Assembly (NCBI GenBank): GCA_003228115.1
Contig: QEVV01000010.1
Location: 27,766-91,765 of the forward strand
Direction of reading: 5' to 3'
DNA from: Chloroflexota bacterium
GTDB lineage: Bacteria; Chloroflexota; Dehalococcoidia; Lucifugimonadales; SAR202-VII-2
DNA length: 64,000 bases
Part shown: piece by piece, positions 1 through 8,079 of the stretch
How the letters are laid out: each line of letters starts with the position of its first letter
How positions within the stretch are numbered: position 1 is the first letter of the stretch
Translations under genes and position numbers: made by a program
The notes under the pieces: model-generated
What the model was told of the DNA's origin: nothing
The model's database searches: none
The model's input: only the letters and a program-made list of their open reading frames with translations

Positions 1-788
1 GCTTCGAGTTGGGCTTTGTGGCTCCCGTTGTCCGGTCCAGCGATGGCTAGGCGCCAACCTTCTTTGGCCCTGCCCAATGCGGACCAGGCGGTGAGAAGCA
101 TGTCTATGCCTTTGATAGGATGTAGACGTCCTAAGAAAAGAAGGATTTTTTCGGAATCGAAGCGGGCCCGGATGGCGTTGGCCTTCTCCTCAGCCTCGGG
201 ATGCTCTCGCACGTCAACACCATTTGGAATGAGGACTATCGGTTGTTTCAGACCGTAACTACGGATATCGTCAACCTCGCCAGGCGCCAACGCCTGAAAG
301 ACCGAAACGCGGGCCAACAAATCACGGCCAAACCAGTGATAGCTCAGCTTTTTTTTCCACCTCGATATGTTGAGTGCTACAGGGCTCAGATTCCCGGAGG
401 GAGCGATGAGATAAGGGGTGTTCCTGCCAACCGCCCATTTCGCCAATCGATGATTGCTATGAAGCCATAGTCCGTAGAGAGACACGATGTCCGCCGGCAG
501 GGCCGCCCGATCAAGCCAACGGCCAAGCCCAGGAGCATAGTGGAGCGAGTAGGGCCCGACCTGACCGAAGGCCATCGCTCGCGCTGATCCGTATTCAGAG
601 GGTTGGGGAGACCTCCAACGGTCCCGCGTGCCGATGACCGTCACTTCGTGCCCTAGTCGACCAAGGGTGTCTGCCAGCCCCTTAACAGCAAGGTAGGGCC
701 CGCTGCTTTTCGCGTAAAGAGAGCCCGATCCCATTACAAGGTTCAAAGATCTAGTGCTTTGGTTATTCATTTCAGTGGAGTTGGCCAT
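1..788 (-). CDS. GT4-family glycosyltransferase, N-terminal 262 residues (cut by window start)
   Basis: This frame is open from an ATG at 788 to the first base, so the gene is truncated at its 3' end by the window. Read on the minus strand it has the two parts of a GT-B glycosyltransferase. The N-terminal Rossmann part contains the acceptor-domain pattern SSGPYLAVKGLADTLGRLGH, typical of GT4 enzymes. After a linker the second domain begins with VLIPNGVDV and ILLFLGRLHPIKGIDMLL, the usual GT4 signature just before the donor-nucleotide site. The C-terminal E-x7-E motif would lie outside the window. It probably transfers a sugar from a nucleotide-sugar donor to a lipid-linked glycan at the cytoplasmic face. 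It is the last visible gene of a minus-strand glycan cluster. Acceptor and donor cannot be told from sequence. Confidence 0.85.
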   Translation of the reverse strand, partial: MANSTEMNNQSTRSLNLVMGSGSLYAKSSGPYLAVKGLADTLGRLGHEVTVIGTRDRWRSPQPSEYGSARAMAFGQVGPYSLHYAPGLGRWLDRAALPADIVSLYGLWLHSNHRLAKWAVGRNTPYLIAPSGNLSPVALNISRWKKKLSYHWFGRDLLARVSVFQALAPGEVDDIRSYGLKQPIVLIPNGVDVREHPEAEEKANAIRARFDSEKILLFLGRLHPIKGIDMLLTAWSALGRAKEGWRLAIAGPDNGSHKAQLE

Positions 789-883
789 TTGGAGGAAAGG
801 TTGTTGGGTTCGTTGTTCTACTGAGAACGGTTAGGCCAAATAGCCGTGGTTCGGGCAAGACCTCGTGACTCGGCGTGTCTGAA

Positions 884-2156
884 TCACACTCCCTGGTGCA
901 ATCGCTGGGCACTGGAAACTACTTGGGCGGCTGCGGCGGGCACACTTCCGCGAGCCTCCACTATGAGCAACCCAAGGGCGATCCAGAACAATCGGTCAGC
1001 TGGACTGGTGGCGGAAATCAAGGCCGAGGCGGCAAAGCTTACTGTTAGGGTCGTGGCAACAACCAGTACGGCACGAAATCCGGGGATACTGGTGCTCCCC
1101 TTGAAAACGTTACCCAGTAGTAGAGTCAAGCCGATCGCGAACAGTCCAAGCGTTAGGATTCTTCCGGCTTCCCAGAGACCGGCCCATGTACTATGGGGGT
1201 CATTCCATATTGTGTATGAACCTGCTGTGGTCCACTTGTAACCTAGACCTCTGCCCTCTAACGAGAAAGGTTCTTCACGTAGGGAATCACTGAAATGGTT
1301 CCACGCCACTTCGCGAAACTCAACTGCGTTGCTTCGCGCTTCTGGAAATATCTTCTCAGATATGCCTGATATGCCCTGTCCGCCAAGGAACAAGACCGCC
1401 AAAATGGTTACCGGGACTAGTATCGTTGCCTGTATCGCCATGGTTCCCCGCCTCTTGGGACCGTAAGAGGCAACTCGCAGCATCATTAGCCCTGTTACCA
1501 CAACCGCGGCTGCCAAGAACCGCGGCTGCCAAGCCCGCTCGCACCCAGGGGGTAACGACAAGCAGCACCGCCAGAAGAAAAGCCAGGGAACGCAGCCCAA
1601 AGAATCGTTTTCGCAAAAGTGAGCCGGAAGCCACCGCGAAGGCGGTTGCACCAATCAAACCCGCGTCTGTGGTTCCAAAGTACAACCAATTTTCTCTTAC
1701 GGTTGAATCCAGAGCGACGCGGACGTCCACGAATGCCGGACTCAGCACCACCAGTGAAAGCGCCATGACTAGGTAGACGGTAAAAGGAAACTCAGCAAGC
1801 CGCCCGCTCTGTTTCACCATCCTGGGGAACCACCATAATCCGTACCAAATAGATGAAAGCATCGAAATGGGCATCATGGTTTGATGGATCAGACTTCCGT
1901 CGCCGAGTCCCATCAACCAGGCGGCAAGTATTGCGGTCACAATGCTCAGAATCGCCAAGCGTTCGGTGGGGCGAAGTTTAAGCCTGGTTGATGGAGGTGA
2001 CCCGATGAGAATGGCAAGGCCAATGCCACCTGCGGCCATTATCCAACTGAGTAACCATATTGGGTTGTCGAAGGACGCCGCAGCCCAATGGCTTTTTGCC
2101 AGGAACCCGGAACCCAGCCATAGCACGATGCTTAGATGTGTGAAACCGAATTTCAT
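884..2156 (-). pseudogene. O-antigen ligase/polymerase-like membrane protein, frameshifted by a 16-bp tandem duplication
   Basis: Two overlapping minus-strand frames together make one polytopic membrane protein. The 5' frame runs from the ATG at 2156 to about 1518 and the 3' frame from about 1530 to the stop at 884. The join coincides with a perfect tandem repeat of a 16-base unit at 1502-1533. Removing one copy (16 is not a multiple of 3) gives a continuous reading ...VRAGLAAAVVVTGLMMLRV... and a protein of about 418 residues, normal for Wzy/WaaL-type proteins. The C-terminal half holds the periplasmic-loop motif PHSTWAGLWEAGRILTLGLF, like the Wzy_C HN...E.G pattern. The intact protein would ligate or polymerise O-antigen-like glycans in the membrane. 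As written the gene would give a truncated product of 266 residues. This could be a real recent mutation, a reversible slip, or an assembly error. Confidence 0.8.
1502..1533. repeat. perfect 16-bp tandem duplication causing a frameshift
   Basis: The unit AACCGCGGCTGCCAAG occurs at 1502-1517 and again, immediately adjacent and identical, at 1518-1533. It lies inside the ligase-like gene, and deleting either copy restores one long membrane-protein frame. Within the unit the palindrome CCGCGG may have helped slippage. Confidence 0.95.
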
Positions 2157-2316
2157 TGCACCTCAGTATGCTCCGTAGGGCTCATGGTTGGAATTCCCCA
2201 GTTGGCCCTTGGAGAGACAGGCCTCATCACGGAACGGGCATCCGGGGCGATGTGGCCGTAGCCTAGTCCCCGCTGGAGTAGGTTGGAGTTTTGCAGGCAG
2301 ATGGCTAGGGCTATGA

Positions 2317-2850
2317 TCAAGAGGTCTCCATAAACGCCTTGATCATAGCCACTCCTCGATCCACCTGCCATGCTTCTGCGGACCTGCGAGCAGCTAATCC
2401 CATCGACTGCCGCCGGATGGGGTCTTCAGCTAACATGCGCATGGATGTTGCCAACGTCTCACCAACGGCTGGCGCAGGAGAATGAAGCCGTTCTCCCCTT
2501 CGACGATTCGATCCACTATTGCCCCGCACATATTGGTGCCGATGACGGGCAGGCCATGGGCCGAAGTTTCTATGGCGACCACGCCGTAAGGCTTTAGATC
2601 ACTGGGTGCATGGACGAGGCAATGGCTCCGTCCTCGCATGCATCGGCGGAAAATCAAGCGGCTTCTCTACTGAAGAGGCGGGGAAGGCGCCAAACTAAGG
2701 TTCGTCCGGCCCAGAGCATGCTGTATTGGGGCCAGTTAGGGGTCTTGCTACAGCACAGGAAGCCATGCCCGGGGGGTCGGAGACGCTCCGCGGATCCCCT
2801 CACAAGGCGCCCAAGCCCCAGACGACACGTGTTCTCGCCTCGCGAGCATA
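2317..2850 (-). pseudogene. degraded GT4 glycosyltransferase remnant
   Basis: Only about 530 bp separate the stop of the upstream epimerase gene from the ligase-like gene, too short for a GT4 enzyme of about 370 residues, yet GT4 signatures are plain. Around 2490-2620 one minus-strand frame reads DLKPYGVVAIETSAHGLPV followed by GTNMCGAIVDRIVEGENGF, the E-x7-E donor-binding region. The protein then continues in another frame (2317 to about 2490) as APAVGETLATSMRMLAEDP and MGLAARRSAEAW, the normal C-terminal helix region. One base appears to be missing near 2485. Farther upstream (2660-2840) a weak N-terminal-like stretch with a stop can be read. This looks like a gene with an internal deletion plus a frameshift. 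No active enzyme is expected. Confidence 0.7.
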
Positions 2851-2851
2851 A

Positions 2852-3874
2852 TCATAAGTGAAATAGCGGCCTATTAGCAGTTACCCATTCCCACAAATGC
2901 TCGAGTCCTTCCTTTGGCATAATCTCCGGGCTCCATTGGAAGTCTGCCTCGGCCTTCCGGATGTCGCTTACGTATACTCGCTGATCCCCGGGACGCCAAT
3001 CGTCGTACGCGATGGATAGCTCCCGGCCTGCCAGGTTTTCCAGTATAGGTCCCACCTGTGCCCACACCGACATGGCTGTGCTCGGGCCGCCCCCTATGTT
3101 GTATACCTGGCCATGAGTAGCGTCGATATTTTGGGTCGCCCAATCCATCGCCCGGACTAAATCATCAATGTGAAGCAAGTCCCGAACCTGCTTACCATCC
3201 CCATAGATTGCGATGGGCCTGTCGTTAACGATTGATATAACGAAATGGGCCAGCCATCCTTGATCCACCATTCCAAATTGGCGAGGCCCATAGATGCATG
3301 ACTGCCGAAAAACGATAGCCGGAAGGTCATAAATGCGGGCGTAGTCTCGCACATACTGGTCTGCAGAACCCTTGGAGCATCCGTAGGGGGAGTGGAAATC
3401 AAGTGGGAATGATTCCGGGATACCGAAGGGAAGATCCAAGTATTTATAACAGTCTTCCTCTTCTCCTATGCGCAGGTCCTCCATAGCCCCGTATACCTTG
3501 TTGGTAGAAGTGTAGATAAGGATTGGGCATTTGGCCGCTTTACGAACCGCTTCTAGCACGTTCAGAGTACCGAAAGCGTTGATGGCAAAATCTTCTCTAG
3601 GGTCCTGGATGGAACTCGTCACCGCAACCTGGGCCGCAAGATGGTACACCGCTTCCTTTCCCTCTATGCACCTCGTAACGGTCTCTTCATCCCGTACGTC
3701 GCCCTCCACGAAGGCGAACGAGTCATCGAATACTTCTCGGAGCCAGTCCAGGTTGGATCGGACGCCGGAGCGATGAAAGTTGTCGAGCAGCGTTACAGAG
3801 TGGCCTTGCTTGATCATGTGGGCCGCTAGGTTGGCGCCAATGAACCCTACACCGCCAGTTATCAATATTTCCAT
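2852..3874 (-). CDS. tyvE: CDP-paratose 2-epimerase-like NAD-dependent sugar epimerase
   Basis: An extended SDR enzyme of 340 residues. The N-terminal NAD-binding motif TGGVGFIG is at residues 6-13, STNKVYG at 123-129 supplies the catalytic Ser/Thr region, and YGCSK at 164-168 gives the Tyr-x3-Lys pair. The stretch LDFHSPYGCSKGSADQY and the later GKQVRDLLH and DQRVYVSDI are shared with RfbE/TyvE, which epimerises CDP-paratose to CDP-tyvelose at C2. That assignment is from memory of the family. Sister enzymes acting on other NDP-sugars cannot be excluded. I chose the ATG at 3874 because the sequence AGGAG lies a few bases upstream and the fold starts there, while the longer frame would run into the preceding gene. 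It lies 25 bp after the upstream GT4 gene, so they are probably co-transcribed. No CDP-paratose synthase genes are in the window. Confidence 0.8.
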   Translation of the reverse strand: MEILITGGVGFIGANLAAHMIKQGHSVTLLDNFHRSGVRSNLDWLREVFDDSFAFVEGDVRDEETVTRCIEGKEAVYHLAAQVAVTSSIQDPREDFAINAFGTLNVLEAVRKAAKCPILIYTSTNKVYGAMEDLRIGEEEDCYKYLDLPFGIPESFPLDFHSPYGCSKGSADQYVRDYARIYDLPAIVFRQSCIYGPRQFGMVDQGWLAHFVISIVNDRPIAIYGDGKQVRDLLHIDDLVRAMDWATQNIDATHGQVYNIGGGPSTAMSVWAQVGPILENLAGRELSIAYDDWRPGDQRVYVSDIRKAEADFQWSPEIMPKEGLEHLWEWVTANRPLFHL

Positions 3875-3899
3875 GGTGCTCCTGCCTTGGGAGGGCTCC

Positions 3900-5195
3900 T
3901 TATTGTGCCTGGAGGGGGGCTGGCTGGCTTGGGACTGCATCGCTGACAATGTCAAGAAATCTCCTGACGCCTACGGAAATGTCAAGACCCTTGCCTGTTT
4001 CGTAGGCTCTTTCGGCAAATGTGACGATCTCTTCGGGATTGTCAGCGAAGAACTTCATGCTCTCGTACATAGCTCCTATGTCCTCGGGGTTGATGAGAAA
4101 ACCTACGTCTCCAGTCTTGACCAACTCCCTGGCGGCGCCGCTCTCTTCGCTGGCCACTAAGGGGAGCCCTGATGCTAGCGCCTCGTTGACCACCATGCCC
4201 CAGCCTTGTCCCCTAGACGGATGCACGAAAACGTCAGCTATCTCGTATAGGGCGGGCATCTCGTTCCATTCTTTCGTTCCGTGGAAGGTAATCCTGTCTT
4301 CCACTAGTGGGTCAACCATTTGTTGAACGTGATTGAGAGCGGAGCCGCTGCCGACTATGTGTAGCCTGACGGTTGAAGAATTGCGAGCGATCTGATTGAA
4401 GGCTGTCACAAGGGTATCTACTCCTGAGAAGGACTCCACCTGGCCAGCGTAGAAAAAGTTCACTGTCGCCGGTGCGCCGTCGCGCTGATGTCGCTCTATG
4501 CGGGCTTTGCCGATTCGCAGGTAGGGACTGACGTCCAGGTATTGCGGCAACGCTTCAACAGGAATTGATCCTTTCATCTGCTCATCGAAATAATCCTTGG
4601 CACTGCGGGCCCCAAAGGCGATAACCCCAGAGCTCCCCCTCTTAATAAGAAAAAGGAGAGCCCAACGAATAAGGTTCCGCAGGGGTGACCTCCTGGAGCT
4701 CCTCTCAGGTTCCTCCGTGAGCATGATCCAGGGTTGCCTGAGGATCGTCCTCCAAACCATCGCAATCTGGTTAGTGAGGTCGCTATAGCCGCAGATAATC
4801 CAGAGGTTCCGACGTCCTCTTCTGAGCAATCGCGTGACGATTCCGGGATTGAAGTGGTATACGTTGGTGCGTTTGAGGAGGGAGAAGTGGAGACCCCTTA
4901 GGACTTCGTACGCGTACTGGTGTACTAGCGCCGCCTTCCACGGTCTATTGTGGTGCCGGAGTTGGCAGTAATAAACTTGGAGCGATTTCCCCTCTTCACT
5001 GGCAGCCAGAGCGTTGAAGAACTCAACCTGATACGGGGCGGCGGTGTTGTGTAAGAATGTCAATGGCAGCGATTTCGGCTGCTGTCGGGACGTGCTCACC
5101 TTTTCTTCAGGGATATGCTCCAATTGCGGTGACAAGGGTTCGTTTTGCATCTGTCCTGCTGACATAGGGGCACCGCGGGCTTTCTCGATATCCAT
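3900..5195 (-). CDS. GT4-family glycosyltransferase
   Basis: A GT-B glycosyltransferase of about 431 residues. The N-terminal domain starts at LPLTFLHNTAAPYQVEFFNA, the form seen in GT4 enzymes that act in glycan assembly. The C-terminal domain has FFYAGQVESFSGVDTLVTAF, then VRLHIVGSGSALNHVQQ, and the donor site near residues 325-345 with PSRGQGWGMVVNEALASGLP, which includes the E-x7-E type motif. The frame extends upstream to a TTG at 5264, but the first 60 or so residues are low in complexity. I took the ATG at 5195 as start, and ATGs at 5165 or 5150 are equally possible. It precedes the epimerase by 25 bp in the same direction, so both probably belong to one operon that makes a surface polysaccharide. 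Its specificity cannot be read. Confidence 0.85.
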   Translation of the reverse strand: MDIEKARGAPMSAGQMQNEPLSPQLEHIPEEKVSTSRQQPKSLPLTFLHNTAAPYQVEFFNALAASEEGKSLQVYYCQLRHHNRPWKAALVHQYAYEVLRGLHFSLLKRTNVYHFNPGIVTRLLRRGRRNLWIICGYSDLTNQIAMVWRTILRQPWIMLTEEPERSSRRSPLRNLIRWALLFLIKRGSSGVIAFGARSAKDYFDEQMKGSIPVEALPQYLDVSPYLRIGKARIERHQRDGAPATVNFFYAGQVESFSGVDTLVTAFNQIARNSSTVRLHIVGSGSALNHVQQMVDPLVEDRITFHGTKEWNEMPALYEIADVFVHPSRGQGWGMVVNEALASGLPLVASEESGAARELVKTGDVGFLINPEDIGAMYESMKFFADNPEEIVTFAERAYETGKGLDISVGVRRFLDIVSDAVPSQPAPLQAQ

Positions 5196-5359
5196 TTGCG
5201 CCGCCCGCCGCCTATTCCGGCGGCAGGTTTCCTCTGCCTCTCTGGTTAGTCCCAATCTAGGCAATGGGAGTAGGATACCAAAGCGGGCACATTTTAGGTA
5301 GACCGGCTTCTCTGTTTGTCCATCGGTGTTCGGCCGTCATCCGCTGCGGGTCTGGTCCC

Positions 5360-6391
5360 TCAGAAGATATCCTCCTTTAGGGCCCTAATGACTTGCTCGC
5401 CTCGATCTATGTTGCTGTGGCCATCCCCTAGACAACGGGCAAGGCCCGCCTTGGCGATCTGATCACGCTTCCTGTCGTCTTCCAAGAGCCGTTGTATTTC
5501 TATTAACAGCTCTTCCTTCGAGTTAAAGTAGGCCGCCTCTACGCCATCACGGTACAACGCTCCCAACTCCGGAGTGCGGGGCGCCACCATAGCTGTGCCA
5601 CAGGCTGGGATTTCGAAGCAGCGCCGCGTGTACACGTCCCTGTTCTTCCCTGAAAGGAAGACCAAGGCTATCTTGGCTCCGGCAAGAGCCCGCACATAGT
5701 CCTCACCGTAGGCCGGATGGATAGGCATGCGTTTCAGTTCCGGTTCAAGGGAGGCGTTTTCCCACAAGGTACCGTAGATCCGCACAGAGACGCCCTTGCG
5801 AGCCAGGTAGTTCAAGGTTTCCACCCGTCCGTCATCTTCGTAGTGGCCCACGAATACCACGTCGTTCTGGAAGTCTGGAGGGATCTCTGTTATAGGCCGG
5901 TGAACCTCTTTGAGGTAATAGGGAAGCAGGACCCTAGGATTGGGAATGCCCGCTTCCTGAGCCAATGAAACGTCAGACGGGCGGTAGACAAAGTTCAGGT
6001 GAGCCAGACGCGCTGTTTGGATGTAGTGCCGCCACTGCTTCCAGCCTCGGCCGTCTTGGAACGGGCTATCGTTATTGTAAGTTACCACCCGGAGACCGGG
6101 GTACTTCCTCAGGAGGGTAGCCAGCGTTCTCCTGAAGATATGGGTCATCCTCCACAAGAACAGGACATCAGGGGAGGATTCTGAGATGATTCGTTGCAGA
6201 GCTTTGTTAAGCCGAACCGTTGCCGGGCCCCAAAGCGTCTTGCGCTCAATCCTCGACAAGAGGTCACTGCCCAGGTAATTCCCTGCCTTGAAAGGGATTA
6301 CCTCTACGCCGTTAGCCCGAAACCCGGCCGCCAAGGCTTCCTCGTAGATATCCCACCGCCACTCTCCGGCGATGACCATTTTCAGTGCCAA
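5360..6391 (-). CDS. CgeB-like glycosyltransferase (343 aa)
   Basis: The protein begins with a Rossmann-like segment (MVIAGEWRWDIYEEALAAGF) and has a middle stretch DVVFVGHYEDDGRVETLNYL. It ends with the CgeB/YkvP-type donor domain, recognisable by YTRRCFEIPACGTAMVAPR followed by the ELGALYRDGVEAAYFNSKEEL pattern. These features place it in the glycosyltransferase 1_2 (CgeB) group, soluble cytoplasmic enzymes found in spore-coat and surface-polysaccharide clusters. Length fits the family. Its neighbours upstream and downstream are glycosyltransferases, so it probably adds one sugar of the same glycan. Donor and acceptor are unknown. It sits between two other minus-strand genes, with a spacer of about 220 bp after the upstream gene in which I see nothing. 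Confidence 0.75.
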   Translation of the reverse strand: MALKMVIAGEWRWDIYEEALAAGFRANGVEVIPFKAGNYLGSDLLSRIERKTLWGPATVRLNKALQRIISESSPDVLFLWRMTHIFRRTLATLLRKYPGLRVVTYNNDSPFQDGRGWKQWRHYIQTARLAHLNFVYRPSDVSLAQEAGIPNPRVLLPYYLKEVHRPITEIPPDFQNDVVFVGHYEDDGRVETLNYLARKGVSVRIYGTLWENASLEPELKRMPIHPAYGEDYVRALAGAKIALVFLSGKNRDVYTRRCFEIPACGTAMVAPRTPELGALYRDGVEAAYFNSKEELLIEIQRLLEDDRKRDQIAKAGLARCLGDGHSNIDRGEQVIRALKEDIF

Positions 6392-6612
6392 AGGTCGCTC
6401 CCCCGTTCAGACGACTTCAATTCAACACTGGTCCCGTGCGAGCCGCCCTGGCGTACGATGCCAGCCGTCGGCGTCCGGATTGGCACAGCGGGGAGGTGCT
6501 CCTCGCCCTTGGAATAATCATTGAACGGAGCTAGGGTCATATGTTTCCGTAAAGCTTGCGTGCTGGCTCTGTGCCGAATCGTGATGGCGGAAATGGCTTG
6601 GTCACGGAATCT

Positions 6613-7884
6613 CTAGAGCGTGTGGTCCGGCTGCGAAACTAGGGATGCCGACGCGATTGCAGGCGGTTGGGTGCCTTCATCCAAGATGCCCAGCTCTTGT
6701 AGGATTCGGATATACCGGTGGGACCAGCGGTGCTCGCTGAGGCAACGTTGGCGGGCTCGGTGGGCAATCTCCCGACATTCATCAGGGCGGGGAAGGTAAT
6801 AGCGGAGCAGTTCCAGCATTTCGTCGTGACTGTGCCAACAGAGAATCTCCTCACCAATACGAAAGTGTTGGGCAAGGTCGGCATTGTAGGTCGTTAGATA
6901 CAGTCCGCCCCCGGTGGAGGGGATGTCAAAGTCCCTGCCCTTGACGCTGGTAATCCGCTCAGAGTGAAGGACGCCGCCGTTGCCTAGGTTTATCTGGCTT
7001 CTCCGGAATATGTCTACCGGGGCCTCCACCCATGAAGGCCCACCAGTCGACTTCCAACCATGGCCGAAGATGTGAACCGGCATTCCATGCTTGCCCAGAA
7101 AATGGATCATTTTGGGCCGGGACCCGTAGTTGGCGCCCAAGAAGCTGACAGGAATATCGAATTGCTGGTCTGTTGGATAGTAGGTCTCAGGAGAACAACC
7201 TTCAGGCAGGTATATCGCCCTGCCGCCCTCTGCGTTGACCCAGTCCACGGTAACCCTGGCAGATGTCCACCATAAGTCAAAAGCTGAAACGAGCCCAATG
7301 GACCCCTGACGCTGTTCGCCTATCATTCCCATGTCCCAGGACTGCTTGTCGTCCAAGGACATGTTGACGCAGGGCACACCGTATCGTTCGCGGATGGTCT
7401 CGATGGTCGAGGCCAAAATGTGGTTCCCTTGGGCATAGGCGAAGAGCCAGTCTACCGGTTGCTTCTGGTGGGCCCTTTCGAAGGCCTGTATTGCTTCGGA
7501 GTTGATTCGGCGGCGGAATTCCTGGAATTCCGCCGAATGGCGTTGCCGATGGCCTAGCCTAACCAGATCGGCATAATCGAATCTGTCGACCGGACCCAGA
7601 AGTGCTAGCTCAGGCAACAGGGTCTCGTGCCACGAGACCGAAGGGAATAATGCAAAGGTATGGACATTGCCAATAGATCGTTTGTGCTTTGCATCCCGGA
7701 GCGATGGCGAGGGGACGATTTTCTTCCTTGCGTAATACTCGCGCCGCCGCCGGTATGGGCGTTCGACCGACCGCACCCTAAGGGGATGAATAAAGTGCTG
7801 GACCAGGCCATTGGTGCGGGCCCTTTGCTTGAGCGCGCTCAGGAGCCTACGCATCGGGTTGAACCATGTCTTGTTGCTGTTCAA
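6613..7884 (-). CDS. CgeB-like glycosyltransferase family protein (423 aa)
   Basis: A second CgeB-type protein, longer than its neighbour. The first 60 residues are rich in Arg and Lys and may contact membrane or nucleic-acid-like phosphates. The body contains PVDWLFAYAQGNHILASTI and SLDDKQSWDMG, and the C-terminal donor domain reads DIPVSFLGANYGSRPKMIHFL, then INLGNGGV, GRDFDIPSTGGGLYLTTYN and FRIGEEILCWHSHDEMLEL. The pattern R(D)FEIP..GG..LT is typical of CgeB C-terminal domains. Function as a sugar transferase is a family inference. It is followed by a gap of about 195 bp and then the asparagine-synthase-like gene on the same strand. Within this cluster it likely takes part in the same glycan pathway. 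Confidence 0.7.
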   Translation of the reverse strand: MNSNKTWFNPMRRLLSALKQRARTNGLVQHFIHPLRVRSVERPYRRRREYYARKKIVPSPSLRDAKHKRSIGNVHTFALFPSVSWHETLLPELALLGPVDRFDYADLVRLGHRQRHSAEFQEFRRRINSEAIQAFERAHQKQPVDWLFAYAQGNHILASTIETIRERYGVPCVNMSLDDKQSWDMGMIGEQRQGSIGLVSAFDLWWTSARVTVDWVNAEGGRAIYLPEGCSPETYYPTDQQFDIPVSFLGANYGSRPKMIHFLGKHGMPVHIFGHGWKSTGGPSWVEAPVDIFRRSQINLGNGGVLHSERITSVKGRDFDIPSTGGGLYLTTYNADLAQHFRIGEEILCWHSHDEMLELLRYYLPRPDECREIAHRARQRCLSEHRWSHRYIRILQELGILDEGTQPPAIASASLVSQPDHTL

Positions 7885-8079
7885 ATATGACTGTCTCTCT
7901 CATGGAAATCGTCGGCGCCTCTGGAAGTTTCCAATGGGTATTTGACAGAGGCTCGGAATCCACATTGGCGTTTTGAAACTGGGGGAGTGGGTCCTGCTCC
8001 AGACATCGGTCTTGCTCCCAACCTGCTATCAGAAGATCCAGCCTGTCTTTGAGCCAAATCATTCTTCCTGACCTTCTTT

